Of a stretch of 64,000 nucleotides of DNA, positions 11,431 to 22,060 are shown one piece after another. This DNA is from Shinisaurus crocodilurus. Its lineage: Eukaryota > Chordata > Lepidosauria > Squamata > Shinisauridae. Made by a program: the position numbers and the translations under genes. Numbering within the stretch: position 1 is the first letter of the stretch; each line of letters opens with the position of its first letter. The notes under the pieces are model-generated. The model saw nothing but the letters and a program-made list of their open reading frames with translations, had not been told where the DNA came from and did no database searches. The stretch covers positions 183,355,085-183,419,084 of the forward strand of contig CM037880.1 of NCBI GenBank assembly GCA_021292165.1, in the 5' to 3' direction.

Positions 11431-11548
11431 TAAAATATAAAAAACATTAACAAAGACAAACATTAACAAAGAAGAGCAGAATTAAACAGCAGATTTTTTA
11501 AAGAAAAGAAACACAACACAGTAAACCGGCAGCTAAAAGATAAACAAC

Positions 11549-12178
11549 TAGGGATGGACAAATCTCTCAGTTTGGGTTTTGTAGTGTATGGGTTATTGTT
11601 GCTGATTGATTGGCTTGCCTGCTATCGGTTGCTCCTGTTCCTTTACTCGGGCTGCCAACAGGCAGTTCCAGGCAAGCGTTTGTTTTGTGTGTTTGTTCCA
11701 TTCTGTTCTGGAAGCCTTCTATTAAAGACGTGTTATGAAGAACTCTAAGCTTGACTCCTAGTCCTCTATTTAGATAAATAGTGAGTACACTAGAGGTTTC
11801 TCTCAATTTCTCATTTTTCCAGTCTAAAGTTTGGTTGGTCTCAAAGTTTGTGAATTTTTCCAGTCTCAAGTTTGGTTCATCTTGAACTTTGAGAACTTTT
11901 TGCATGAAAATTCATAAGTATTTTTGTGCACCTTGCTCCTAATGCATTTTTACCTAATATACACATTTTTTGCAAGAAATTTCCCTAATATAATGTATTT
12001 TTAAATATTATTTCCCCTAATATATGGATTTTGTATGCATTTTTTGATTGGAGAACTCGGTTGCAAAATTCAGAGAAGTATAAATTTTCAAGGATAACTG
12101 AATTACAATTTACATAGTGGTTCAATTAGGTAAGTTTGCATTAAAATACGAACTAAACCAATTTCTCCCCTGTCCCTA
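11549..12178 (+). mobile_element. TAGGGATG-ended element
   Basis: Begins TAGGGATGGAC and ends TGTCCCTA; flanks TAAACAAC and TAAATAAA match at 6 of 8 bases. The right two thirds hold diverged repeats of TGCATTTTT/ACATTTTT and the phrase CCAGTCTCAAGTTTGGTTC also seen in the copies at 55085 and 60645. About 220 bases near 11580-11800 look inserted relative to those copies. The hAT assignment is inferred from the possible 8-bp TSD. Confidence 0.6.
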
Positions 12179-12192
12179 TAAATAAACCACTA

Positions 12193-12399
12193 GAGAGCCA
12201 GTACGATGTAGACCCAGATTCAAATCCCCACTTAGCCATGAAGTCAACAGGGGTACCTTCAACCAGTCGCTATCTTCTCAACCTAACCTGCCTCACAGGA
12301 TTGTTGTGAGGATAAAAATGGGAAGGGAAGAGACTCAAACACACTGCCATGAATGAACTTCTTGGAGGAAAGGTGGGATACAACTTTAGTAAATAAAAT
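12193..12399 (+). mobile_element. Sauria SINE, diverged
   Basis: Order on the plus strand: GAGAGCCAGTACGATGTAG with part of the head deleted, then CAAATCCCC, CTCACAGGATTGTTGTGAGG, and CTTGGAGGAAAGGTGGGATA with a short AAATAAAA end. Confidence 0.85.
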
Positions 12400-13410
12400 C
12401 AGCAGGTGAGGCACCATGAAAGGCCCATGATAACAAGACAGGCTTTGCCTGGAACCTAAAATATAGTAAAGAAGGCACCAGGTGACCATGCCTAAGTAAG
12501 GAAGTCCATCACTTGAGAGCAGCCATTGAAAAGGCTGTCTCTGGCGGTCATCCACCTAACCTCTGAAGGTGGTTAGTACGGGGAGAATGGTTTCTGAAGG
12601 TCTTAACTGGTGGATTAATGTGGGAGGAGGTGGTCCTCCTTTCTATCCCTGTGCCAATCCTGATGTCCATGTTTGCATTCTGGCACTGTCCATATATGCA
12701 GCTTGACCTATCACTGTGCTTTGCCTTATCTGCTAACAGAGGAAAATGCAAAATGCAGTCTTATTTTATGTTAATCTTATCAGGGTAACCGCAGCATATA
12801 ACCCTACAGTTCTGTTATCTACAATCAGTGCCATTTCCTAATGTGGTGGTGTTATTTATTCCAATCACAGTTACTTTATCCCTGTCACAGATTTTCACTG
12901 GCACAAGAATTTAAAGCTTATATTGCCATCTTGTGTTGGGTGAAAGAAATAACAGCACTTTTCTCCCACACTTATCATTACCACTGGCTATAGAATAACT
13001 TTGAAGGTACTGTATAGTCTAGCCATGAAAATACCTCACCGTATCTCTGCCACCCTTAAGGGTTTGTCATCATGGGATTTATGGCAAATAATCTTAGGTT
13101 GGTCATGGAGCAGAATGAGGTGGAAGAATCCTGAGTTGATAGATTACTGTATACCACTCCAGGCTGAAGGGGGAAGGATGCTCCATCCGATGACCTTCCT
13201 GCATTAAAACAAATCCCTGTAAGGTTTGTTCATTTGTTTGTTTTAAGGTCGCTCAATAGAAACAAAAATTATAATCCAGCCTGCTCCCTGTTGTGCTAGT
13301 TTTCTACTTACAAACATTTTTTTAAATGTGTGGGGAAAAACACACCCTTATCTCCCCTGGATACTCCATTCCAGTCCCCCTCCCACTGGGTTTCTGTTCC
13401 CCTCCCCAAA
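12400..13410. other. Unassigned non-coding stretch
   Basis: No element or exon recognised in about 1 kb. Confidence 0.45.
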
Positions 13411-13768
13411 TAGTGGTGCAGCTATGACATTTTAGACCCTGGATTTAAAGATCTTATGCCCCCCCTTTAGATGGCTGTGTGTATTACTTCACTCGTGAAG
13501 CACCCAAATAACATTTTTCTCTTCCACCAATCACCATCCCATACTTTACAACTGCTTCCACATTCCTTATATGTTAGAACAAACAACAAAACTGTTTGCC
13601 AACCCTGATATATCTATTCAGGATGATATCTTATATATATATTGTTAAAGCATGTACAGTTCTGCTGCCCTCATCACCTTCCATCCTTTGGGTGGTCATT
13701 TGGGGGGACCCTCTGGGCTGCGGGACCCTGGACTTTGGCTCCAAGGTTCAGTCCTAGCTGCACCACTA
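13411..13768. mobile_element. Non-autonomous DNA element with 14-bp TIRs
   Basis: Starts TAGTGGTGCAGCTA and ends TAGCTGCACCACTA, a perfect 14-bp inverted pair bounding 358 bp. No clear 8-bp duplication; the terminal TA may itself be the target duplication, which would suggest a Tc1/mariner-like element. Non-coding. Confidence 0.7.
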
Positions 13769-14059
13769 TAGTCAGCCAGCATTCTGTGTCCACTGAGCAT
13801 GTTCAGTCCTCACTGGAATGTGTTGGTTGTCGTCCACCTAAAGATTTTGTTGCACTTCCGCAAATCTTGGGGTTTCCCTGATCACGCTGATACTGCCCTC
13901 TTGTTTGTGGATGGTGCTGGGTTGACGGCATCAGCAACACACTCAGCTCTCTGAACACTGGAAACAGAAGAGGTGATGTGTAAGATGGCTTTATTTAATA
14001 AGAACAACATTATGTATTTCTACTAACAGTATGTGTGCTGGTAGATTTCCATTTGATGC

Positions 14060-14272
14060 TTGTGTGGTGTAGTGAGTTAGAGCACTGGGTTAAGGATGGG
14101 AGACCTGGGTTCAAATCCCCATTCAGCTATGAAGCTCACTTGATGACCTCCGGTCAGTTACTCTCTGTCAGCCTAACCTACCTCACAGGGTTTTTGTGAG
14201 GATAAAGTAGGGGGGCATGTATGCTACTCTGAGATCCTGATTGGGATGATTGGGATAAAAATGTCATAAATA
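14060..14272 (+). mobile_element. Sauria SINE, diverged
   Basis: Head TGTGGTGTAGTGAGTTAGAG, B box GGTTCAAATCCCC, body CCTACCTCACAGGG and TTGTGAGGATAAAG, tail GGGATAAAAATGTCATAAAT. The last Sauria SINE I recognise before 30852. Confidence 0.9.
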
Positions 14273-14280
14273 TTGAGTCA

Positions 14281-14703
14281 TGGGCAGTCCCATCCAATGA
14301 ACTTGGAGAATTACGGGAATCCAGTGGAAGGTGGGAGGAGCATGGTGGCTAGGATTGCCTCCGCACTCCCCTTGCCCTCCAAAACATTTGGAGGGCCCAT
14401 TTCAGCCTCTTCAGGAGGAGAGGCTGAGGCACCGTCTGGATTCCACTGAGGACGGTGGTTCCTTGCTCTTCCCCTCCCTGCCCCTGGGAACGCCCCCCCC
14501 CCGCACCAGTTCTGAAGACAGTCTTCCGTCTTTTGTTCCCAGCCAGCACGGAAAGAACCATGCCAGCTGCAAGGGGGTGGGGAGGATGCTCCTCAGGCGG
14601 AGTCCCTGCTGTGACCTCGGAAGGCATTTTCGAGGTTGGAGTGGGGACTCCGTCCTATCCTATGGCCCCCCAGACAAGGTCGGGAGGCCATGGCATTGCA
14701 CCC
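14281..14703. mobile_element. Harbinger-like element, 450-bp family, copy 2
   Basis: Flanks TCA (14278-14280) and TTA (14704-14706). Shares with copy 1 the GGTGGGAGGAGCATGG block, the CCTCCGCACTCCCC block, the CCCTGCTGTGACCTCGG-type region and the GCATTGCACCC end. A 152-residue open frame inside is a chance frame in GC-rich palindromic sequence. Confidence 0.65.
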
Positions 14704-14706
14704 TTA

Positions 14707-15740
14707 TTTATTTAGATATGGAGGCTGCCCTGTCCCAATGTCTCCGAGTGAGTAACAACTTGAAGGCATATGCATCCATCAAAATGTAATTTAAAAATCT
14801 ACCTGATTAAAATGCCATTAAGTCCCCGTGCCTCTTAACCAGTGCCCGCACAGACGTCAGTCCAAATTTGCCAATGTTTCCAAGAGGTGTTCAAGCATAG
14901 AGACGTTGATGGGTCTTCAGAGTGTAGGATGCAACTCTAAAACTTAGTTCAGTTCTCGATTGAACTAAGTAGAACATCTCATTGAACCAAGAGGTTCTTA
15001 CTTACTTCCAAGTAAGCATGTAGCGGATTGCATGGAAAGAATGTTGTAGTTGCATGATAGCCGCCAAGAAACCTTGTCTGTGTGTCCTTGCTAAATGAGC
15101 TTGGCTTGTGCAAGCAGTCTCATGGAAAAAGTACCCTCAGCTGCTCTTTGAGATAGCAATGAACACGTGTATGTGTTGTGGCCCAGCTCCAGCGCTACAG
15201 TGGGCCTTATAGTCTATAGCTAGAATCTGATCAGAAGTGGTCCAGAAGGGTTTGGGCCTATTCAGCCTGTGGAATGTCAGAATCAGTGTGAGCTTGTCTG
15301 TCAGTGTTCTCAGGGGAAAGCAGGCCAGAGTTAAGTTGCTTCCATCCAGCTGCTAGCTTCGGCCTTGGCAGGGAAGGAAGCTGGCAGCCTCTTTGTGAGA
15401 ACCTAACAGAAGGGGGAGTGGTTTTCAGAAGTGTCACAGTGCGAAGACAGTCTCTAAGCTAGGGATCAACAACTGCAGACTCTAGTGCCAAATCTGGCCT
15501 CTTCAGAAGCACCAGCTGGCTGTCCCAGCTCACCAACCCAGAGACAAAATTGGGTATGGAAGGAATGCCGCTTGCCAGAACTGGGCTCCCTGACAGGCAG
15601 CCCACTCTGGCAAATGTGGAGAGTGGCCTTCCTGGATGAACCATGTATGCCCCTCTGAGCTCCCTAGATAACATTTCCCCACAGAAGTGATGGCAGATAC
15701 TACCTTTCCTTCTACGGGAGAGAGAGAAAATATAGGAGGC
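14707..15740. other. Unassigned non-coding stretch
   Basis: Contains a diverged half-palindrome of the AATCC...AAGTAAGC type near 14925-15030, and TAGGGATCAACAACTGC near 15462, which could be the start of a decayed hAT element. Nothing firmer. Confidence 0.4.
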
Positions 15741-15826
15741 TGGATTCAGACTTAGTCATGCTTTGAATAGACCCATTGAATTCAATGGGCCTACTCTTAA
15801 AAATATGACTAAGTCTGGACCCAGCC
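15741..15826. mobile_element. Short palindromic MITE (TTAGTC type)
   Basis: TGGATTCAGACTTAGTCATG at the left pairs with ATGACTAAGTCTGGACCCA at the right, around CCCATTGAATTCAATGGG. About 86 bp. Related, longer copies lie at 16537-16655 and 19436-19580. Confidence 0.65.
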
Positions 15827-16010
15827 TGGTATGCAAAATTGATGGGAGCTTCAGTAGAATAAAGAATCACTTAGGATTCTTTTGCAGAGGATTCATGAGC
15901 TTGCATGTCTGCCCTAGATCCCCTGGTTAGCTTTCTTTCTTTTAACTAAGAGCCTGCTAGATGTAACATTCACCATATTATGGTCCCTGTTTCTCCCCCT
16001 TTAAAGTAGC

Positions 16011-16012
<2 letters not shown>

Positions 16013-16044
<32 letters not shown>
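16013..16044. repeat. (GT)n microsatellite
   Basis: Sixteen uninterrupted GT units. Confidence 0.95.
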
Positions 16045-16046
<2 letters not shown>

Positions 16047-16415
16047 CTTCCCACCACCTCATGCCATTTTCCACTAGAACCACCCACCAAAGTTGATATT
16101 TGCCCCCGAAGCTGCCATTGTATCTGGTCTGATGTGGAAAGCTCCCTCACCACAATTGCTATTTTAAAAAGAAAAAAGGGGGGCAGACAGATGGTGATGT
16201 GTTTAACTTGTCATGTCCACGTTTAGCACTTTATTAATTATCCCCCAATACTGAACCTTCTCGGTACGTTTGTCCATTCCTTATGTCCTTTTTCATACTA
16301 TTCAAGCAATGTTGTTATGAAACAGGATGCCCTGAACAGCACACAGTAGATGGTCACTAATATAAGGTCATGGTTATATATGTGCTGTAATCACAATGAG
16401 CTGTATCTAGTCTTA

Positions 16416-16534
16416 AGGTGCAATCCTATGCATGTTTAGTCAGAAAAAAGGCCTACAACTCCCAGCATGCCCCAGACAAGCATGCTAGGAGCTGTAGGTC
16501 TTTTTTCTGTCTAAACATGCATAGGATTGTGCCC
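16416..16534. mobile_element. Palindromic MITE, GGGCGCAATCC family, copy A
   Basis: Flanked by TTA on both sides. GTGCAATCCTATGCATG at the left pairs with CATGCATAGGATTGTGCCC at the right; inner arms CTACAACTCCCAGCATGC / GCATGCTAGGAGCTGTAGG. The whole element can fold into one hairpin. The 3-bp TTA duplication points to PIF/Harbinger. Confidence 0.85.
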
Positions 16535-16536
16535 TT

Positions 16537-16655
16537 AGTCATACTTAGAGTAGACCTATTGAAATCAGTAGGACTTAAGTTAGTCATGGCTAACTTAAGT
16601 TCCGTTGATTTTAATGGGTCTACCCGATGTATTACTAAGTCTGGATCCAACCCAA
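16537..16655. mobile_element. Palindromic MITE (TTAGTC type)
   Basis: Directly abuts the previous MITE. TTAGTCATACTTAGAGTAGACC at the left pairs (imperfectly) with GGGTCTACCCGATGTATTACTAAG at the right around a central TAAGTTAGTCATGGCTAACTTA palindrome (phrases given in parts). Confidence 0.6.
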
Positions 16656-16984
16656 TATTTTCTATTAATCCTATGCAATGTTTTGTCTACTTGATATTTG
16701 CTTTTTTACATAGAGAATATTTCTTCTGAATGTGGCTTAAAGAACTCCTTAAAGAAGTTCAATTTTCTTTTTAATTTTTTGTGTGTTTTAGATTGATTTA
16801 TATGCTGCTCAACTGACAAATGCCCTCAGGGTGATTTACAATCCAGCAGTTTCCACTTAACCTACTTTTGATAACTTGCAGTCAGCATGGTGTTAAATTC
16901 TGCATTTTTTGCATCACAAAGGTGATTTCAAATTGAAGTGGTACAATCCCCAAGGAAGAACTATTCCATGTCAAAACTGTGCAT

Positions 16985-17230
16985 CATTGTCACATCTCGC
17001 TGTTTATTTATTTGTTTATAATTTATTTAAAATATGTATATAACCCAGATTTCTTAAAAGTTCATGGCAGCTAACAGCAAAATTCAAACACAATAAAAAT
17101 ACAGAAAAATTACAAATAAAATAAAAGCACCATTAAAAAGCAACAACAAGCAGTAGATATACACAGTTAAGAACAGCACCTATAAAACAACAACAGGCAG
17201 ACTTTAACGAAGCCACTAAAGGCCAAAGGT
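16985..17230 (-). mobile_element. L2-like LINE 3' end
   Basis: On the minus strand a tail with AATAAATTATAAACAAATAAATAAA follows a 3' UTR rich in TTGTTGTTGC and TTTTATTGTG phrases; the mirror-image layout of the other L2-like tails. No coding part identified. Confidence 0.45.
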
Positions 17231-17707
17231 CTTCCTAAAAAGGACTACAAGCTGCAGCAGAAGATCACAGGGAAGGAAGGGGTAAGTTGCCCACCCCTGT
17301 CTTAACACATCAGCATGCTCAAATTGGCCAAGTGGTCTCTCAGGTACGCTGCTTCCAAACCAGCACTTTGAATGGATCTCGGAAAAAAGTGAACTACTAT
17401 GCGTGGGCCACATTCAGAAGAAATATTCTCTATGTCAAAAAGCAAGTTAAAATTGAAACATGTTTCTCTTTATTCAGACAAAAGTAAATGTTAGAATTAA
17501 ACTTAAGACTTGCAGCAAGTATACCTATATTGCATGATGCAGCACATATTTGCAGTATGCACATCTTACAGTTTTCTGGATCCGTGTAATCTGCATACAA
17601 TTCCTGGGACAATTTTTTATGATCAGCAAAAGCAAGTTGTAAAGCTTTTTCTATACTGGACCACTCCAAATGTCATACTCTAACACACCTAGAAGATGGG
17701 TTCAGGC

Positions 17708-18170
17708 TAGGAATGTATATGTATGGACGTTGTAAAATCTGTTCCATCTACTTTTTGTGGATTGTCAGTTGCCTTTCATTCCATCACCCACTCATTGATG
17801 AATCAGATTTTGCACAAATGTGTTCATACGCATCTGTGCAAATTCTCAGTTGCACAAATATGCACTCCTGAAAATGTGCAAATCCCCCCAATGTACACAA
17901 ATACCCCCAGAATGTGTATTTTCAAGCTTTAGTCTATGGGAGAAAAATGCACATTTTTGGTTGGTATTTTTTTTTTATTATTTTCCATATTTTTCTACGA
18001 CTAAATTTATAGGAAATCATGGAAAGTTACAAAAAAAAAAAAAAAAAGGTCCGCAAGTCCACAGAATCCACACAACTTGGGGAAAGCTGGTCCACTGTGG
18101 AATCCGCGAGTTGTTTTCTTAGAAATTCTAACTCATTTGAGTCTGTTGCAGATTTCTCTTCCTTCTTCCC
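17708..18170 (+). mobile_element. TAGGGATG-ended element, 450-bp subtype
   Basis: Aligns by eye from end to end with the reverse complement of 62263-62711. Shared ordered phrases include AAATCTGTTCC, ACCCACTCATTGATG, TTGCACAAATATGCACT, TTTTTCTACGACTA, GGTGGAATCCG-like and CAGATTTCTCT. The centre holds about five diverged copies of a TGCAAATCCCCCCAA-like unit. A 17-base A run occurs at 18030-18047. Non-coding. Confidence 0.7.
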
Positions 18171-18596
18171 AACATGCTATTTTTCTGCAAAGGATGTTTT
18201 AAGAATAACTGTATTATTATTCCTGAAGAAAGAACATCGCTGTAGGATTGCCACCTTCCCAGAAGAAATGGGGATGGGGTGGGAAGAGGAAAGCAGCCAT
18301 TGCTGATTTGCCTATGATAATTCATTTGTATAGGTGCACAAACATGTACGGCAGGGGTGGCAAGCTTTTAATGAAACTATTTCATCAAACTATTTTAATC
18401 AAACTTCTTTAACGCAGATGATTGTATATTTAGCCAGCTGTAAGACAGGATATAAATCCAAGTAAAATAAAATACTCAACTTGGACAGGTCTTTTAGATA
18501 TGCCATTGGTGCTTTATTCTTCCATTTGTGCAGCACAATCCTAGTATGTTTACTTAAAAACAAACAAAAAACCTGAGCACATAGAATCATGCTGCA
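18171..18596. other. Unassigned non-coding stretch
   Basis: CAGGGGTGGCAAGC at about 18353 resembles a hAT left terminus but no right end is seen. Confidence 0.35.
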
Positions 18597-18776
18597 AGGC
18601 TGCAGTCCTATGCACACTTACTTGGGAGTAAGTCATATTGAACACATTGAGGCTTAGGCCACAATCCTATGCATTTTTAGACAGAAAAACGTACTACAAC
18701 TCCCAGCATATTGGCTGGGGAATGCTGGGAGTTGTAGGACTTTTTTTTCTGTCTAAACATGCATAGGATTGCATTT
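18597..18776. mobile_element. Half-palindrome plus palindromic MITE, copy B
   Basis: 18597-18650 is a half-length AGTCCTATGCACACTTACTT element. 18657-18776 is a full GGGCGCAATCC-family palindrome: ACAATCCTATGCATTTTTAG pairs with TAAACATGCATAGGATTG, inner arms CTACAACTCCCAGCAT / ATGCTGGGAGTTGTAG. Confidence 0.8.
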
Positions 18777-18885
18777 TTAATGCATTATATCTGGCTGCAC
18801 TTTCACTCTCAGTGTTAACACTTGACTTTTCTCCTCAACTGCTCATTGCATTGGACACTTTATAAACAGGAGGGGGGGAGAAGAA

Positions 18886-18922
18886 GAAGCAGAAGAAGAA
18901 GACCCCACCACCACCACCACCC
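18886..18922. repeat. (AAG)n and (CCA)n short repeats
   Basis: Consecutive imperfect AAG-rich and ACC-rich triplet runs. Confidence 0.8.
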
Positions 18923-19435
18923 ATTCCATTTTAGTGATGGGTGTTTGGGAACGGATTAACAATGCAGCCCAACAAAGGGCGTTTTACTGGCTTGTCGTTT
19001 CCCAGACACTCCACTAGATGGCATGGCTAGGTTTCCAAATGCCCTTGATGCTTGGGTAGATTGTATTGAGAGTGGGGACACGCTTGTTTCTCTGTTGTCG
19101 CACTTGAACTTACTGCTTTGAGGCTGATGAACTGCCTTATGACGGTTACAGCTTCCGAAGTTCACGTTGTTAAGAGAGTGAGACAACCTCTCTTTCCCTC
19201 TTCCAAGCAGCGGCCAGTAAACGGATATAGGGCCAAGCACTGCTTCCAATACATCTTGCAAGTTATAAATACATAAAATAAAACAAATAAGAAAGAACGG
19301 CAAAGAGAAGGAATCTTTCCCAGCTCTTATTAAAATATTTCATATCTAATACTAGAATCGTATGAAAATATAACTTCAGTCGCACTCCAGTAAGCTAAGA
19401 ATTAGTCATTCCGATTTGAATAGATGAAGCTTGGC
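18923..19435. other. Unassigned non-coding stretch
   Basis: Nothing recognised. Confidence 0.4.
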
Positions 19436-19580
19436 AATGGGTTGGATCCAAATCTATTCACACTCGAAGTAGATCCTTTGAAATCAACGGGAAATGGGTT
19501 TAGCCATAATTAACTTAAGTCCCATTGATTTCAATTTATCTAATCTGAGTATGACTAAATCCAGATCCGACCTAATATGT
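19436..19580. mobile_element. Palindromic MITE (TTAGTC type)
   Basis: GGGTTGGATCCAAATCTATT at the left pairs with GACTAAATCCAGATCCGACC at the right, with AAATCAACGGGAAATGGGTT and AGTCCCATTGATTTCAAT in the arms. Confidence 0.6.
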
Positions 19581-19629
19581 TTACATTTACAGATCAATCT
19601 ACATACAGCCCTATTAACTATGGGGTTTT

Positions 19630-19726
19630 TAGAGTGCAATCCTATACATGTCTATTCAGAAGCAACTGTCTCACTGATTTTTCCATGGGGTTTACTGCCA
19701 GGTAAGTGGGTATAGGTTTGCAGTCT
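19630..19726. mobile_element. Half-palindromic MITE
   Basis: AGTGCAATCCTATACATGTC at the left and GTAAGTGGGTATAGGTTTGC at the right, bracketing GGGGTTTACTGCCAGG; the same short family as 38463-38662 and 35728-35815. Confidence 0.55.
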
Positions 19727-20400
19727 TAATCTGTTCTCCCAAAATAAGCCCCAGTGATATGGGCAGCCGGCCTCAGTTCCAATAAAGCCTGTGATCCTTA
19801 AACACACTTATGTAGAAGTAAATGCCATTTGAACTAACGGGGGTTACTAAGTTGCAAGAGCTGTTCTACAGTCGTTCTACACGTTACAGAAAGAGGGCGG
19901 TAGAACTGTGGATTGTATCACTTTAGAAGACCGAGCAGCTGGGATCATTATATATCTGAATGCTCCTCCACAGACAAACAAGAACTCCCTCTTCCTCCCT
20001 GCACGTAGTAAATTAGTGCATCAGGGAGAGAACTATACTAAATCTTTTTCGCTGATGCACTAGATTACACGTAATTTAAAGAATGTGTGTGTTGTTATGT
20101 TATGAGCTTCAAAAATATGCTCGCCGCCCATCTGCAGACTGAAAAGTTCAGAATTCTACCCTCTCAATCTACCTCCAGATCCTACATTATCAATGAGTAG
20201 TTTCTGATTAAAAGGAGATGCTAGCAGTAGCCAATGAGACGAATTCCGTTTGCTGGGAAGCCTGACATTTCAGTTCAGTGGGATTGCCTCACTTCTTCCT
20301 AACAGCCCATTCTTATCCGTGCATAATCAGAAATAAGTGCCATTGAATTCAGTGGCCTCTACTTCGTCCGGTAAATGTGCATAGGTTTGCAGCTTACTAA
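19727..20400. other. Mostly unassigned; one MITE half
   Basis: 20305-20396 (TTATCCGTGCATAATCAG ... GTGCATAGGTTTGCAG) is a diverged half-palindrome of the same short family; otherwise nothing recognised. Confidence 0.45.
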
Positions 20401-20525
20401 GGGCACAATCCTATGAATGTTTAGACAAAAAAAAGTCCTGCAACTCCCGGACAGCATGGTTGGCTGGGGAATGGTGGGAGCTGTAAGACTTTTTCTCTGT
20501 CTAAACGTGTTATAGGATTGCGCCC
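20401..20525. mobile_element. Palindromic MITE, GGGCGCAATCC family, copy C
   Basis: Left flank TAA, right flank TAT. GGGCACAATCCTATGAATG pairs with TGTTATAGGATTGCGCCC; inner arms CTGCAACTCCCGGACAGC / TGGGAGCTGTAAG. Confidence 0.8.
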
Positions 20526-20667
20526 TATTTTTTTAAAAAAATTATTATTATTTTTTGAATCGCGGACAAGCCTTCAGTTTAACTGGGGCTGAATGTGAAA
20601 GGACATGCACAAAAAAAGCTTCCAGGGACCTAGAGAGATTTCAGTAATCTTACAAAAGTGAATCAGT

Positions 20668-20803
20668 GCCATTTTCACCGTCGTCCGGTTATGAGAAAGA
20701 AACTAGGGGTTGCAATCCTACGCACAGTTTCCTGCAGGGAATAAGCCCCACTGAACTCGAGGGGACTTGCTTATGTTGCACACCGGACGACGGTGAAAAT
20801 GGC
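20668..20803. repeat. Perfect 21-bp inverted repeat around a MITE half
   Basis: 20668-20688 and 20783-20803 are exact reverse complements (GCCATTTTCACCG at the left outer edge). The 94 bases between hold a half-palindromic MITE (TTGCAATCCTACGCACAG). The outer arms do not match any other repeat in the window. Confidence 0.85.
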
Positions 20804-21238
20804 AACGGTGCAGCAGTAATCCCGTCAGGGAAAGATACAAACGCCACCGTTGCTGGTGTTTATGCCTTGGATCTCCAACCCTACCCGGGGCCCTCGCTCG
20901 GTCCAATCCTGAGCCTGTTTTTCCCCCTTCGCCTTTGAAAAACGCACCCGGCTCAGCCAAGGGTTGGGACTGGAGGAAGGTCGTGTTCCTCCTGCACAAA
21001 CAACGCCCCTGGTATAGATAGTTGCCAAGGCACCTCCTCGGTGCTTTGCTTTGCGCCTTGAACCAGCCTGCTCCTGTCTCCTGGTGGCTTTTATTGCCCT
21101 TGCTATAAAGGGTCATAAAAAAAAAAAGGGTGACACTCTTTCCTAGCAATTCATACTTTCTCTGCAGGCGACTCCAACACTGTTCCCACTAAAGGATGAA
21201 GGGGGGGGGGGGCGCAGATACCGGGAAAACATAAATAA

Positions 21239-21377
21239 GGGCGCAATCATATGCATGTTTAGACAGAAAAGAAAGTCCTACGACCCCCCAGCATTTCCCA
21301 ACCAGCCCTGCTGGCTGGAGAATGCTGGGAGTTGTAGAACTCCCCCCCCCCGTCTAAACATGCATAGGATTGCACCC
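21239..21377. mobile_element. Palindromic MITE, GGGCGCAATCC family, copy D
   Basis: TAA at 21236-21238 and again at 21378-21380. GGGCGCAATCATATGCATG pairs with CATGCATAGGATTGCACCC. This is the clearest 3-bp duplication with TAA. Confidence 0.88.
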
Positions 21378-21457
21378 TAAATAAGGGGAACCAAATCCTT
21401 CGCCAATAACAGCTAGAGGTGTCAACCATCGCCAGTTCATTGGACTTAGAACTATAC

Positions 21458-21596
21458 CACCCTTCTCCAACCCGGCCCCTTCCAGCTGTGTTGGACCCCC
21501 ATCTTCCCCAGCCAGCGTGCCCCATGATGGGAGCCGGTGATGGGAGCCGTAGTCCGTCCAACACATCTGGAAGGCGCCAGGTTGAGGAGAAGGCTG
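21458..21596. mobile_element. hAT-type palindromic MITE
   Basis: Flanks AACTATAC (21450-21457) and AACCATAC (21597-21604), 7 of 8 identical. Ends CACCCTTCTCCAACC and GGTTGAGGAGAAGGCTG are inverted. The core carries AGTCCGTCCAACACATCTGG, the same palindrome core as the other hAT MITEs here. Confidence 0.85.
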
Positions 21597-21844
21597 AACC
21601 ATACAACGAGGCTGCGCCCTACGGGCGCCCAATTCTGTCCCACTTCACCTGCTGGGGGAGTGAAACGCCAGCGAGGTCGGAGGGTTCTGACTCCCAGGCC
21701 AGAACGCCTAGGATTCCGGCGCAAAGTCAACGGGAATGCCTCCCATCCCAAGTCAGGGTGCCTAGGACTGCAGCGCCAAGGCGTCCAGAGCTCTGAGCGG
21801 GTGCAAAGGAGGAGAGGTCTCCGGAGCCTTTGATAGCTGTATTA

Positions 21845-21971
21845 GGGCGCAATCCTATGCGTGTTTAGACGCGGGGGGGGGGAGCCTTACAACTCCCAGC
21901 ATTCCCCAGCCTGCATGACTGGGGGATGCTGGGAGTTGTAGGACTTTTTTCTGTCTCATAGGATTGCACCC
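21845..21971. mobile_element. Palindromic MITE, GGGCGCAATCC family, copy E
   Basis: Left flank TTA. GGGCGCAATCCTATGCG pairs with CATAGGATTGCACCC; arms TTACAACTCCCAGCATTCCC / GGGGATGCTGGGAGTTGTAG. The right arm lacks the TAAACATG segment. Confidence 0.82.
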
Positions 21972-21974
21972 TTC

Positions 21975-22060
21975 ATTGTTAATTAATTAGTTAGATTTGT
22001 ATGCCACCCAACTGGCAAGTGCCTTCTTCGAGGCGGTTTACAATAATAGTGGCATAGAAG
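21975..22060 (-). mobile_element. L2-like tail fragment
   Basis: GTATGCCACCCAACTGGCAAGTGCC followed by GAGGCGGTTTACAATAATAG (in parts) is the reversed 3' end seen in other L2-like copies. Confidence 0.4.

Noticed and set aside
14331..14789. 152-residue plus-strand frame
   Set aside because: Inside a Harbinger-like non-autonomous element; GC-rich palindromic sequence with no transposase motif.
20718..21149. 143-residue minus-strand frame
   Set aside because: Crosses an inverted repeat and MITE half; no recognisable domain.
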